A stretch of DNA of 64,000 nt from Blasia pusilla (GCA_050084515.1 CM114272.1:54374001-54438000); one strand, 5' to 3'; shown: positions 22,561 through 35,237, counted from the stretch's first letter. Numbers and translations: made by a program. The notes: generated by a model from the letters alone, not told the origin.

Positions 22561-22599
22561 CCTGATCATCTCCCCAATGCCACTCCTGATCTGATTTCA

Positions 22600-23591
22600 G
22601 GAGTTGGTTCAAAGGCTTTGCCATAGCACTAAATCCTTTACATACGTCCGATAGTAGTTCGCCAATCCCATGAATGCTCGAACTCAACTCACATCTACCG
22701 GATGAGGAATAAGTGCAATAGCCTCCACCTTTGCTTGGTGAACTCCCAAACCACCTAGATAGATCACATGACCCAAGTACTCAACATCCTCATGGAAGAA
22801 CTTACACTTTCTTGGATGCAAATGTAGACCATGAGCTTGCAACCGCTCAAACACAATCTGCAAATGTATCTAATGCTCCTCCACCGTGTTACTGAACACC
22901 AAGATATCATCAATGTAACACCAAACAAAATCCAACCCTGCTAGGATCCTGTCCATCACTCTCTGAAACTCGGCAGGTGCATTCTTAAACCAAAGGGTAA
23001 GAATTTCCACTCGTACAAACAATCCTTGCCATGAGAGTTGACACCCCAAAATGTTGTCTTGGCCTTGTCACTCTCTCAAATCGACAACTTATGGTATCCT
23101 GCCCGAAGATCCAAAGTACTGAAAATCTTTGCCTGTCCCACCACATCAAAGATCTCCTCAGGTGTAGGCATGGCATACCTATCAACCTTGGTCTGCCGAT
23201 TGATAGGACGGTAATCTCCACACATCCGCCTATCCGTGTAGTTGCCATGCACATCCTTTTTAGCAGGCATGACAGTGGCTGATGCATACTCTCCATGCGA
23301 CAACTCCACTAATCCAACCTCCAAAAGGTCCAACGTCCTACTCTGAATCAGGTCCCTCTGCATATCACTATATCGGTAGGGACGACGAAAGATTGGCATA
23401 TCACTAGCCAAATCAATCCGTATACCGGGTCCAACCAAAGCACCCAACTCCTTCATGCTAAAGGCAAAAAAACTCCTATAAGCACGTAGGAACTGTGTCA
23501 AGCGTCGTTTCTCACCTCCCGTAAGCTTAGGCCCAAGTAATGGCTCCCAAGTCTCCTCCACAGGCACACTAGAGGGAGAGGACGACGCCAT
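22600..23591 (-). pseudogene. Gypsy reverse transcriptase (copy 2)
   Basis: The N-terminal 171 codons (23591-23076) are open and include DRRMCGDYRPINRQTK and an intact FSTLDLRAGYHKLSI block. The active-site YIDDILVFS is present near 22890-22930. Frameshifts fall near 22990-23090 and beyond. Identical domain boundaries to copy 1 confirm one family. Confidence 0.82.
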
Positions 23592-23597
23592 TGGCTA

Positions 23598-23813
23598 CTA
23601 CGCAACCCCCTCACAAGATGGTACACCCTTAGCTACACCATCATCTGAGCAAATAACTCCTCCACCAGCATGAGCAACCAACTCCACATGCCCATCCATT
23701 ACATCCCATTTACTCCAAGGATGCATAATACTACTCTCCTCGCCCCCAGCCGATGCCTCTACCATCTCGGTAGCCATCAAGCTCATCATAAGGGATGGAA
23801 GACCTTCTCCCAT
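23598..23813 (-). pseudogene. Linker before RT, with deletion junction (copy 2)
   Basis: This short frame (ASAGGEESSIMHPWSKWD...SCEGVA) corresponds to the tail of the methyltransferase region in copy 1. It ends at TAG TAG just before the RT Met. The deletion that removed the methyltransferase joins protease sequence to this linker near 23803. Confidence 0.7.
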
Positions 23814-24460
23814 GTCATGAATTGAGACCTATCATTGGCTCCTCCAAGTGATGTTTGAATCAGGAATGGGCAAGGCTTAAGCTCAAACCTCCGAATACCC
23901 AAACCAATACATGACGCCTTTCCCAACATCAAAGGTTGGGCACCAAAGTCTAACAAGACTCTATCTGGTCTATATACCTGTCGTGTAGGACTCACCAATC
24001 AAAATATCCCATTCCGATTGTCCAACATACATACACCAGGTGTAAGCCTCTCACGATCAATGGTTGGCCGGGTTGGTAATGCATCCATCTTTGCCGCTAC
24101 TGCCTACCAAGTAGCACTAGTACTCAATGCTACACTTGACATAGAGGGTCTCTCCACCGCAACACCCTCATCCATCTTAGCACGTGTAGAAGTAACACCC
24201 CCACGTTCACACAACGTGGCTGCTAGCTAAAATACAAAAGCTAAGTCAACTCCTAAAGCCATCAGCTCCATGGATGAAAAAAATGGGGATCCCAACACTG
24301 AAGTTGCCATCCGCAATACTGCACTGGATGTTGCATCCGTGTCTACTACACGCGATGTAGATGCCTCAGTCCCGACTGTAGGCTCAATAGGCTACGTAGG
24401 AACCATGGATGGAGTCCTAAGCACCTCAGACAACAAGAATGAGTGGGGAAGCCTAGCCTG
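23786..24460 (-). pseudogene. Gypsy aspartic protease (copy 2)
   Basis: SPTRQVYRPDRVLLDFGAQPLMLGKASCIGLGI matches the copy 1 protease. The catalytic Asp is kept, but DSG has become DFG. Stops divide the upstream linker. Confidence 0.72.
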
Positions 24461-26102
24461 CCTCCTAGCCTCATCCCTCTATGGGTCCAACTCCACAGTT
24501 GCACCATTTGGCTATGACGCTCGAGTGGCTCCTCTCGTAACTGCAACTGATGCCTCAACCTCTACTGCACTCGCCATATAAGAGAGATCATCCCCTCCAT
24601 AAGAGGTGGAAGCCCCTGCTCCCGAACCTGCTCTATGCTGGATACCAGCCATAGTAGCCAACTCTCGCTCCAAGCTGCTCAATCCTGGCAGCCATAGCTG
24701 ACTCTGTCGTAGTGGTAGGGGTAGCCACCATAGGCTCTCCAACCACTGGTCCACCTCTACCACCCCTACCACCTCTACCACCTCGGCCTCTCAGAGCTAC
24801 TCCACCACGGCCGCGGCCTGATCTCAACTCTAGATGAAGATCAAAGCAACGCTCTCGAGGATGACCTGGTCTCCCGCAATGATCACACTGAGTTGGGGCC
24901 GACTGAGGCCCATCCTCCAAAGTCCGTCTCCCATCCTTTTGGGGACAAAACCTCCTAACATGATCACCTCCACATGTCCAACATGACTGTCCTTGCTACG
25001 GGGCAGCAAATGAAGGCAATGGTCTCTGCCCAAGTGTCCCTCTAGGACCTGACTGAGGTCGTGTGTACCCCCCCGACTCCCACTACTACTACCACCACCA
25101 CTACTACAAGATTGTGAGGTGGACTGCTGAACACGAGAAGTAGTAGTTGTATCCCTACTGAATGCGGATGTCACCACTCTCTCCTCCACCATGTTAAGCT
25201 CAATCTTCTCAGATAGAGCAAACACATGGGTCAATCTAGATGAATCATCACTCATAAGAGTAGCATCACGTACCGTGCGGTGCAACTCTCTGTCCAAGAT
25301 CCCATACCAAAACTGGACTGCCTAAGCCTCAGTCACACCCTGGGTAACTCAAATCAAGCGTCGCATACGAGTGTATGCCTCACGAAGACTCTCCCCAGTC
25401 TTTCGCTCAAATTCTTGGAGACTCCTCAACTTCTCTATCTTCACTCCCTGATAGTTCTTCTTCAACCTCTTGAAGAACTCTGCAACCGGGCTAAATGATG
25501 GTGGGGCACTAGTACCTCCACTAGTACCCCCATTGGTACCTCCACTGGTACCCCCACTCCGGATCGTACTCGTATCACTCAACGTCGGTCGGGCTGGCTG
25601 GCATAGTAGGAGCACTACTACCAATACCACCATGGGTGATAGACACATAGCCTGGAGACCAATATTGTCTCCACGCCTCAATCTCAGCAACATGGTCCTT
25701 CCTAAACTCATGGTAATCATCCATGGGTGGTCCCTCCAAGTGCTGAAACAACCCCTTCCAAGCCAAGAAGGGTGTAAACAATGTGGCGTTCCGCAACATC
25801 TGCATATCACACCACGTATCAAAATCTTGCATGAAGTCCTCCAACTCAATGGTGCCCACTACACCCGAGTATCGTCGTGGGCCCTTCATGGCCCCATATA
25901 TCCCGTCCATGTCCCAAATCAATGGAGCTGCAACACTCGATAACAACGTAGAAGACTCAATGTTTGGAACACCCTCGTCCTCCTCTTCATCAACCGTCGG
26001 AAGTGGAAAAAGTAGCCGATACCTCAATCCATTCTGTGTAAAATCACCACTGTCCACACCACGGTCTCCAACTAGACCACCAGACAGCTCCGTGATGACC
26101 AA
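24461..26102 (-). pseudogene. Gypsy Gag with two zinc knuckles and RGG tail (copy 2)
   Basis: The N-terminal frame is open from 26102 to 25575 and reads through the place where copy 1 has a stop. It contains AAPLIWDMDGIYGAMKGP, IELEDFMQDFDTWCDMQ, LAWKGLFQHLEGPPMDDY and EIEAWRQYW. After a frameshift come the Gly-Thr-Ser repeat (near 25500-25560) and a first zinc knuckle CWTCGGDHVRRFC-like region near 24960. A second, CDHCGRPGHPRERC, lies near 24850-24890 with an RGRGG-rich RNA-binding tail after it. This is the better guide to the ancestral Gag. Confidence 0.8.
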
Positions 26103-26661
26103 CGCCGATGCCGCACCACCACCAAATTACCACCACTAAGTAACCAACTGACGTCAATGTCGCTATACTATTCTAGCTCTACTAGCTATGGATGTAGGCA
26201 ACCTAACCTGTCATCACCACAAGAAGCCTCCCATGGTCTACTGGTCATCACTCCAGCCTCACTACCGGTACACACAGGAGTAACACTACTCTGGAAATCA
26301 TCGTCAATCCTAACAATGGGCGCGCAAGCAAGAAGCAACGATGGAGGGGATCCAAACACAGGAAGTCCAACGACAAACCTCCAATCGCAAATGGAAATCA
26401 AGGTAGCACAATCCACCAAATGTGGCGCTTCCTGAATCCACAAAACCCACCACACAATTCTAACGCAGTAGCTACTCCGCCACGGGTCGATGACATGCTA
26501 GTCGCACTCGCAGCATCTGAAAATATCATATGCATGGAGAGCCTACACGGTACTATGCGCCAGAGGTGCATCAACCAAAAACACGAGATGCATAAAGCGC
26601 CTAACACATCTCCAAAGAGCACCAAATGAGCTACACCAGCGTGAACACTGGCATCGTTAAG

Positions 26662-26985
26662 AAGTTTTTCAAGAACATGAATTAAGCATCATGCTTCTCA
26701 TTCATTCACAAAGGCCAAAAGTAAAATGCACAAAAGTTTACAATTCAATGCCCTTATGTTTAAGTTTTGTCGCCAATTCCTTAAGAAGTTTGTCTATATA
26801 AGCATCATGGACCTCCACAAAGTCACACATATCATTGATATTTTTCCATCCTATTTGACCAAAACACCATATTTAAAATGTGTAGCATACTCTAAAGCAA
26901 CCAATATAAACGACATGGTGATCACATTTTGCAAGGAGTGTTCCTATAGACAACATGCACGTCCCATGAGAACTATGCCCAGTCA
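26662..26985. other. No gene seen
   Basis: AT-rich sequence between the truncated end of gypsy copy 2 and the CACTA remnant. Nothing recognisable. Confidence 0.4.
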
Positions 26986-27363
26986 CTAAACACACCAAAA
27001 AATTTCCTTTTTATATAAGCCATAGGTATCATTAAGTTCATCTGGAATCGTGGTGTTGCCTTCCCATCTTTCTACCCTCATCAATGGTACGTACTGACTT
27101 CTAACATGTGTGACATGTTGAACTATTCTACCACCAGCTTCAAATGCCCCATGGCCATCTAAACTGAACTCCACCAGATTAATGGATACCTTATGATTCC
27201 TTGCCTACTTATGGCCATGGCACAATATGCACCAACTGGGCGATCCCTCCACGTCTAGGAAGAAGGCTTGTTCACCTTGACTGGGAATCACAAAAGGTTT
27301 AGACCACTTACGCATCATTTGCGTGAAGTTCGCTAGTAAAAACCATCACTCTTATGCTTCATC

Positions 27364-27466
27364 GTAGGTCTAGCACAATGCCACTTAGTGGCATTGGGCT
27401 AGACCTACAAGACAATGGTACTCTCATGAAAGGGACTTGGGTGCAACCCAAGTCCCTTTCATGAGA
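27364..27466. repeat. Two adjacent near-perfect short palindromes
   Basis: Arms 27364-27385/27387-27408 (22 bp, one mismatch, 1-bp loop) are followed 13 bp later by arms 27422-27442/27446-27466 (21 bp, perfect, 3-bp loop). Confidence 0.9.
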
Positions 27467-27656
27467 ATGATAGGACTAGATGTATTTCAATAGTCTAATT
27501 TCCATATGTCGGTTAGCTCTCATATGTATCCCATTTCCATCTATCCCCTATCTTGGTAATTGCTTATCTACTTGAATACATATATCAACTCTGAATCATA
27601 TGTTAGAGAATGACTGTCACTTTGATATAGTACACGGAAGTGGTTTCCATATGCTT

Positions 27657-27760
27657 ATATTCTCTCCAAATGTAGGTTTCATTTGGAATGTGGTTTCCTT
27701 GAATACATATATTCTGAATCTCCAAATATTCTCTCCAAATGTAGGTTTCATTTGGAATGT
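27657..27760. repeat. Direct repeat of 35 bp, 69 bp apart
   Basis: ATATTCTCTCCAAATGTAGG and the following 15 bases occur identically at 27657-27691 and 27726-27760, inside the CACTA remnant. Confidence 0.85.
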
Positions 27761-30356
27761 ATCTCATTTCCTCATGCCTGTATCTTGTCATTACATGGTC
27801 TTTCAAGACTTTCATAAAATGCTCAAGTGGGAACATCCACCTAGTATAAACATGCCCATACTATCCTAGCTCTTCCACGACATGGATAATGATATGAGTC
27901 ATCACAACAATGAAGGTAGGAGGAAAATCTATGTCCAAATTGCATATTTGAGCCACCTCATATTTAAGCTTATCCAAGCTTGTTGGATCCCAGACCTTCA
28001 AACATATATACAATGAAACACCTTGCACAATTACACGATGGTATTGCTGACTGGCTTTTGCATCAAACCTCTAGGTATATAGGTAAAATCTATTGCATAA
28101 GCACATGATACTCATGTGTCGTCATACTACCAAGTTTCTTGTTTCTTATGTGCTTTTTGGAAGCACTTGCATAGCCGCTTGGGACTCTTAAAGATTGAAA
28201 TCTAAAAAGAAACGTTTTCCACTCTATGTCTATGCAAACATAAGGTACTTGGAATTTCAATACCACCTTGGATTTGTTTTCATCCTCTTTCAACCACAAT
28301 TAAGACCGTATTCTCTTGTCTTGGAGAATCGCACTGCTGCAGTGTCTTTCTCCTTAGAAAGGAATTTTAATAAGTTCTCAAATATTTTTCTCGATATGCA
28401 TTATGTCTAGATTGTGTTTGCTTGGATCAAACTCCCATAACACTATATATTAGAACAATGAGAAAGCGCACATGAGAAACCACTAGCACCGGTTCTTGAA
28501 AGCACATATTGTTCAGAAGCATACACATAGTTTACGCTACGATGGGTGACATAGATTACTCGCCAATAGTCCAACTCCACTATGACATCAAGTATGCTCT
28601 ATCGTTTCACACCTGATCTCTAGAATGGACCCCTTGGATCATTTGGAGCATCTAGAGCATTCATATCTTGGCCTTCAATTTCCTATTGGTGATCCCCACC
28701 CATACCTCTTTCCATGTCGTACGTTGTCATCTGGGCTTACCAATCCACAATTTGCTCTTTATTGACTAGTGGAGGTGGACCACAAAGCTCTCTTGCATTG
28801 TGGAATTGAACTATTTGTGATGCTCTATGTCTCTAAGGTAATCTAGTGGGAGGAAATGATGATGTCCAAGGTATTTATGCTCCTCAAGCGTGAGGAATGC
28901 TTGCAAGTGAAATTGGGGCCACATGTAGTACATGCCTTGTACCCCTTTGTGGCCTAGCCTAAAATCATGCCATGGGCTGGATAATTCCCATAGTCACTAC
29001 TAATTGGGCTTACATTCTGAATGGGTTCGGTCTTCCAACTTGTTGTACTATATCATACATTCAGACTTCTTTGTACCACAAGCGCTTCAACTCATCCACT
29101 ATAGGAGCTATCCAAACATCTATATTCCTAGAAAGAGCAGACTTTGGGTCTAGTATAAGCAAAACCAATAAAACAAAAAATTCTTTGTTATCAACTAGGG
29201 AATGAGGTTATAATTGAACAGGGTTATACACCAACAAGAATATACATTTTTCTTGTCCCTAAATGGATTCATCCTATGGATTGAGAGCCCAATTCTCACA
29301 TTCCTTATCTTGCTTGCAAACTCTTGTCACCTTTGGTCGATGAATCTCTAATGCGTCGATGTAGTCCATTAATACTCTTATTCTCAGTTGTCCAAGTCAT
29401 CAACTTTGAAATCGTTTCAATCTATAAATAACTTCAAAGTAGCAAAGTACCTTTGTAGGCTGGGTGGATTTGCCCACATTTCTTTACCTTTGTCGTCCAC
29501 ATATTGGGCAACTTGATCGATTTGCATGTTCTCCTTTGAAGAGCACATGGCGATCATGGCACGCATGAATGGAAGTTTAATTCAATCCAAGATTTAACAA
29601 TAATCTAGTTGCCATGTAATTATTGCCAGGAGATGTGTTCCCCATAGGAGAGACAATTGTCTTCAAGAATGCCAATAACCTCAAAAGAAACATAGTTGGA
29701 ACATCATGATTACCACAGATGTTCATCAACATGACTACAAATGCCAACTTTATACACTTAGAGCTAGGGAACAGAGATTTGCATGCATCGATAATAGTTT
29801 TAGGTGACCCAAACATCCATCCATGCTCATCTTACATGTTTCTAAAGGTGAGTGAAAACATTCCAAAAGCCTAATATGTGAGACCCATTACAAACTACAC
29901 AAGGACATCTCATCCTTGCACTCCTAGAGTGTGGCACTATGACTTGCTCACGATCCCAAAGCTAGGAATCACGAGCTCTAATCCGTTTTGGATGTTATAA
30001 TGGAAACCTACCTCGATCTTCTAGGTTGGGTCCTTTGGGGAGAGCTAGGTGGGACATCCATAATTCCCTAAAGATATCATGTCTCACTAACACCCATAAA
30101 CAAAATTCTTTACATACTATATCTAGACAATGTAAAGGTACATTCCTAATGTGGCATGAATCAATGACTCTTGCACTCTATAATATAAATCCAAAGAGTC
30201 AACCTTGGTTTATGGCGAGCATGTATAAACCCGAGACAAGGTTGCCCAAATGATTAGGTTGGTAAAAGAAATGCTTGAGATTGGTAATATTCCTTACCTT
30301 TATATAAATGATTGGCCAACTTGGAATGTTGTCACTATATGTGGTTGTATGCTATG

Positions 30357-30686
30357 CATGGTTGCACAAAAACGGATAAGTTTTTCCTTCGGATGAACAT
30401 GGACAGACAATTCTAGACATGTCCACGGACATGGGTTCTAAGAGGTGGGACCCACACTTTTAGCCCATGATGGAAGGCAAGGCAAGGATGAGAGGAGCAA
30501 TGGGGGAGGAGGGAGTGGAGGTGGAGGGAGGAAGAAATGGGGGAGTATGGAACACAAAGACAAGTAAGGGGAATGAGAAAGAAGGGAATGGTGGGGCCCA
30601 TACGGACAAGTCCTTCTATAGGACAGACATAAGTCCACGGACATGGACATATTCACGAACACGGACTTTGTCCACATGCAACCTTG
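30357..30686. mobile_element. hAT-type MITE, 330 bp, with exact 8-bp target duplication
   Basis: The ends are CATGGTTGCA and, inverted, CAAGGTTGCA. The flanks are ATGCTATG at 30349-30356 and ATGCTATG at 30687-30694, a perfect 8-bp duplication as made by hAT transposases. It has no coding capacity. A second copy lies at 59925-60183, and related right-hand ends are near 36170-36255 and 36950-37025. Confidence 0.8.
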
Positions 30687-30825
30687 ATGCTATGACTTCT
30701 ACTCCTTAGCAAACATCATATCCATTCAAGCAACTTGATATTAAGGAAAAATTAGTGAGGAAAAACAGTCTTTGATTATAAAAAACCTGTTCTAGTACAA
30801 GTTCTATGCACTTCTATGGCAACTA

Positions 30826-31255
30826 TCTAAATTGGTGGAATCTATTTCTTCGTCACCTTTAGTTTGCCACTCAATAAAATCTCTTATCTCAATCAAGTCT
30901 TGCTGATTTGGTAAGGTCTTTTCAACGGTCAAACCTCAATCAAGTCATGTGGAGTACTTTCTATCAAGTGCCCCACTTCAATGCATTGATTCACCCAATT
31001 ATAATGGATCACATACAGACCCTGAGTTCCAACCCATAAATGAATTAACCTCTTTCTAAGATGTCTATTTGCATTGGGAAAGGATTGGAAAATCAAGTGG
31101 GTGGTCTTCCCATCCACCATGTCATCCCTATGCCCACCACAATCGACTATTGTTCTCTTCATCCATATCAACCTCCATTGAGACTCAGATATAGTAGCTA
31201 GGAGAAATACTACCCTCATCCCACCATATTTGGTTGGATGTGGAGTGGATGGCAT
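30826..31255 (-). pseudogene. BRCT-like domain fragment
   Basis: The minus strand reads MRVVFLLATISESQ, IVDCGGHRDDMVDGKTTHLI, LYVIHYNWVNQCIEVGHLIE. GG followed by a THLI strand and a W..QCI..G..IE helix is the pattern of a BRCT domain, a phosphopeptide-binding module of DNA repair and checkpoint proteins. About 110 codons are open. An acidic stretch continues in another frame to about 30830. No other domains are seen, so this is a captured fragment or one exon of a broken gene. Confidence 0.45.
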
Positions 31256-31269
31256 ACGCGTTTGGGGGA

Positions 31270-32035
31270 GGGGGTTAAGGTTTCCCCTCCCTTACGTTCC
31301 TCCAATACAGCTTCTTCTCCCTAAGAACTGTCACTAAGCTAGATTTATTCTAGAATAGATCATGGTCCTCATGTTCTTGCAAGCTCCCCTCTTAGATGGA
31401 CAAGGACAACCAACCTATGTGGATATATTTAACATCGATATCATACTCATTCCTCTGGGAACTGAGGATGCTCCATCTAGAACTCTCCAACACTCTTACC
31501 AAATTCCTTGAAATGTTGTTCGTGGCATCATGTAGAAAATCTATCTCTCTCTCATCCAATTTCACAAAGGTTGTCATGAGCCAATACCATTCGTGATGGG
31601 GCAATTTAGGGAAGGCTATGATGCATGCTATGATTCTTGCAAAGAGAGATGCTTGCATTTTGCTATTATGTTACCAATGGTTATCCATGATGGGCTACCT
31701 AATTTGTAAGCTTTAGTTGGAGAATTGTTTGTGGAAATGGATGAAGAATGAAGGGTTTAGATTATTCTACCTATAGAAAATAACATCCTAATCAAGAGCC
31801 TATTCACAAGAGTTTTTTAGCAACCATAAAAATGACATTTGATTCTTTCAAAAAATGTCAAAGGAAAATGTTGATGTTGTATTGGATAATTTTATTTGGG
31901 AGTCACGATTCGGTAAAGTATACGTCCTTACTTCCGGTATTGATTCCTTAGTCTTCACTCAAGGAAGACTTCACTACAACTTTGTACAAAAAAAAGCTAT
32001 GAGAAAATGATCTCTTTGTCAAAATTTTAAAAACG
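31270..32035. other. No gene seen
   Basis: Short open frames without family features. I see no element ends. Confidence 0.35.
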
Positions 32036-32039
32036 TGGG

Positions 32040-32340
32040 TACTACACAAATCCATGTAATTATCCATCAAAGGACTCTCGAAGTGCTAGAAAAACCCCTT
32101 CCATGCCATGAAAGGGTTGAACCATGTCGGGGTCAGTATCTCTTGAAAGTTGCACCACATGCCGAGAAACGATGCATGCTTGGTGGCCCATATCATCCAC
32201 CTCCTCCCTAGTGACATTGTCTCCGTTTGCAATCTTGTCACAAAACCCATTGTTAAGTAATGACGATCCAACCACAGATGGAAGTCAAGGTACCTCCTCA
32301 CTTGTAACCCCTCGGTATCTCACTCCACTCCATGTCACAC
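32040..32340 (-). pseudogene. Diverged gypsy gag fragment
   Basis: The minus strand reads WCNFQEILTPTWFNPFMAWKGFF then HFESPLMDNY after a stop. This parallels WCDMQ...LFTPFLAWKGLFHHLEGPLMDDY of the two gypsy copies. About 32340-33350 may be its leader, since it shares phrases with 8150-8400. It is a third, older member of the family. Confidence 0.55.
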
Positions 32341-33028
32341 CACTACTACTGCTCACACTACCTTGTTCTTCCAAACTCGCGAAAAACGCCGTGAGGACAA
32401 CCCTGACTCATCCACTCAAGCACTTACACTCACCAAGAGTCTTCCACATTCCTCACTAGCTCACTTACGCTAATGGTAATCCCGTGGCGACACACCCGGC
32501 CTCACGCCCACTCAACACTTGGGCTCACCATGAGCCTCCCAACTAACTCACCAAAACTACCGACACTCTCAGGTCATACACGTGACCCCAACTCAACAAC
32601 CATTATATATCCACAGACATGCTACAAATGCATGGAGACTTTACTCATCACCATCACTACACCCATCTAGCCCCAACAACTACCTGATACCAGGCACTCT
32701 CAATCACATAAGAAAACTGCAAGAAAAGATACTCGAATGGATAACCTGATCACGCCCTCCAACCTACGGCACTGTCAACACATACTCCTCCATGTGGTGC
32801 GGCAACCTCCGCAACACGATACTCTCCTTGACCAACACGTCAAACCTCCCATCAACATTGGCGTGTATATCTCAATCACAACCCTCGCACCCACACTCTA
32901 TGAAGAACTGCTACGTCGATCCCCAATCGACTCGTAATAACTGCCCAACTCCCATCGAAAATGCCACCATGCTCGCGAGACACAAAGTCTCAAAAACGCT
33001 CTCCTCATTGGGCGATGATGCCCAACCG

Positions 33029-33110
33029 TGTCAACCCATCTACCACGTCGCCCGTGCCCCTCCCCATGGTAGATGGGTTGATTCCCCATGTCAACCCATC
33101 TACCATGGGG
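33029..33110. repeat. Zig-zag repeat, 20-bp arms
   Basis: TCAACCCATCTACCA occurs at 33029 in plus sense, inverted within 33062-33081, and in plus sense again at 33091-33110. The last two arms are perfect 20-bp reverse complements. Confidence 0.85.
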
Positions 33111-33369
33111 GGGCGCTCACATCCCACTGAGGCAACTCGCTTGCCTACCTACAAACAACGAATTCCCATCCGCCCCGTGACATCTTTCTCATATAAAAAT
33201 AAAGAGTAGTAAAAATATCACACTCGGCCTAAAACTCTAGTTCTCAATCTACATCAGCATATCAAGGCTCCTCCACCATGTGCTATAAGGGAATCAAGAT
33301 GCTACCACCCAATCCCAACTCACACACACGAGCAAAAATGGTACTCTAATAACCCAACATGATAAAGAT

Positions 33370-34600
33370 GGCTTGGGAAGTTCTCTGACTAGAACTATAG
33401 TTCAGAATGTTCCTGATAAAGTCAAGAGAGAGTTTGAGAGCGTGAAGGGCAAGATTCTCTCACCTTGAGGTCATTGGGAACTGTAATTCCAAATGACCTT
33501 CTTACGAATCTTAAGATCCCATTCAAAAGAACATCGGGCGCCTCTCCACGAGATAGGAATAGATAACTTCCAAAAATATTGGCAACTTTCGCTGACAGGC
33601 ACGCAGAGGTCCGAATGTCTTTAATTTGGATCTTAAGATCCGAGCAAAGGGTCATTGGACTATGGGCAAATTGGACCTTAAGATCCAATCGGTATGAGGA
33701 AGGATAAGTGCAATTGGAACTGTGGTTCCAAATGTTGCAAGGATCCATCCACCTAACAACATCAGTAGAGAGTTGTAAAAAACCTGCTTTGCGCCTCTAT
33801 CGCGATTATGTGTTAAGAAGAAATGTGGATTGTCCCCTAACAGGCGTGAGAAGGTCCGAATGACCTTCAATCGGATCTTAAGATCCGATATAAGGGTCAT
33901 TGGACAATAGGCAAATTGGATCTTAAGATCCAGTCTGGAAGATTGGATCGTAAGGTCCACTCTTAAGCAAAGAAAAGCATTAGCCTCTAGGGTAGTTCTT
34001 CAATTGGAAGTATAGTTCCGAATGTTCCTAATAAAGTTAGGAGAGAGTTTTGCGAGCGTGAAGGGCAAAATTCTCTCACCTGGAGGTGATTGGAAACTGT
34101 AGTTCTAAGTGACCTTCTAACAGATCTTAAGATCCCATTCAAAAGAATATCAAGCACCTCAAGAACGAGAATGGACAACTCGCCATCCGACTAGCAAACT
34201 CTCATGTGACTTTCTTAGGTGGATGTCACCTTGACACATTCGGATCTATAGTTCCAATCATACAAATATCCTTGACAGCCAAACTTTTCACTAGTGAAGC
34301 TCTCAATTGGATCTTAATGTCTTATTTGGATCTCAAGATATGATTGTGGCACTGCCATCATGCACGAATGCTTGATTTGGAACTAGGATTCCAACTAGAT
34401 ATTTTTTCAATGGGCGCCATGGACATACGAGAGCCCAATTAGAACTCAAGTTCTGAATGAGTTTCAATCGAATCTTAAGATCCCATAGAGTAGAACCTAA
34501 GGCGTCTCTTCCGGACATGGGAAGCTCATTTTCAGAGATTTTATAAAAGTAGACTAGCCGATTCAGGTAGAATCGGATCTTCAAGATCCGATTCATGCTC
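33370..34600. repeat. Repeat array of two short palindromes
   Basis: About ten copies of a GGATCTTAAGATCC-type palindrome and about eight of a GGAACTnTAGTTCC-type palindrome alternate over 1.2 kb. A block of about 190 bp at 33370-33560 is repeated at 33993-34182, and another at 33590-33700 is repeated at 33815-33930. Short open frames here are by-products. Confidence 0.75.
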
Positions 34601-35237
34601 TCAAGCTTTGCCAAGAAACCTTGTGTACGGTTACACCTATCTGATGTAGTTGGCTTGGTTGGATATAATTTGTACTGCACCTACAACTATGGTCAAATTG
34701 GAGCCTCATGCCTATTCCTCTATAAATCTATTAGAAAAAAACTATTGGAAATAACAAATTATGGAGTTTGCGTCACACTTACAAGATTATTTAAATGGTG
34801 ATTCAACTGTGTATCAAGACGATGTGCTTATCGAGCAATGATGATGAAGCAAGAATTAAAGTAACATAGTGATTTGTTGGATTAGCAGAGGCTCGAGTGA
34901 GGGAAAATTTGAACTTCTTCCCAATGTTCCTTCACAATCTGTTCAAGTTCTTTGGCTTTGGTCATGACTACAAGCAGACACTAAACCCACCCAAAAATAT
35001 TTGGATAATTTGCATTAATTTACTATGTTAATACTAGGATATATCATCTGCTAAAATGTATGCAAATCACACCAAATATTTTTTGTGAATATTCCAATAA
35101 CATAACTTGGAACACTTACTATGAACAAGATAGATCAATATACTAACCTAGATAACCAAGATATCTTAACTTATCACGGTTATCCAGTAGCAAAACATAT
35201 TCTCACTTATCAAGTTCAACTATCTATGGAAAAAAAA

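Larger units (their letters stand above)
19733..26661 (-). mobile_element. Ty3/gypsy retrotransposon copy 2, methyltransferase deleted
   Basis: Minus-strand element of the same family as copy 1. In its own sense it has gag with two zinc knuckles, protease, linker, UAG, RT, RNase H, integrase, PHD finger and 3' LTR (19733-20339). The 5' end is missing: homology to the leader stops near 26661, so there is no 5' LTR. Protease joins directly to the RT linker at about 23803. Relative to copy 1, about 1.57 kb (copy 1 positions about 4392-5961) carrying the methyltransferase is gone. Numerous frameshifts show it is inactive. Confidence 0.88.
26986..29816 (-). pseudogene. CACTA (En/Spm) TNP2-type transposase pseudogene
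   Basis: Scattered minus-strand blocks match TNP2 transposase in the right order. LLLNLGLN preceded by PGNNYM lies near 29580-29660, LGSMTTHEYHVLMQ near 28090-28140 and CLKVWDPTSLDKLKYEVAQI near 27960-28000. Next are DIDFPPTFIVVMTHIIIHVVEELG near 27870-27940 and RWMFPLEHFMKVLKDHV near 27800-27840. The last corresponds to the family's MYPFERYMK.LK.YV block. Stops and frameshifts run throughout. Two palindromes (27364-27408 and 27422-27466) and a 69-bp-spaced direct repeat also disrupt it. I did not find CACTA terminal repeats. Confidence 0.72.

Noticed and set aside
33370-34600. CRISPR-like array from the regular palindromic repeats
   Set aside because: The repeats are diverged, the spacing is irregular and the setting is eukaryotic; this is repeat DNA.
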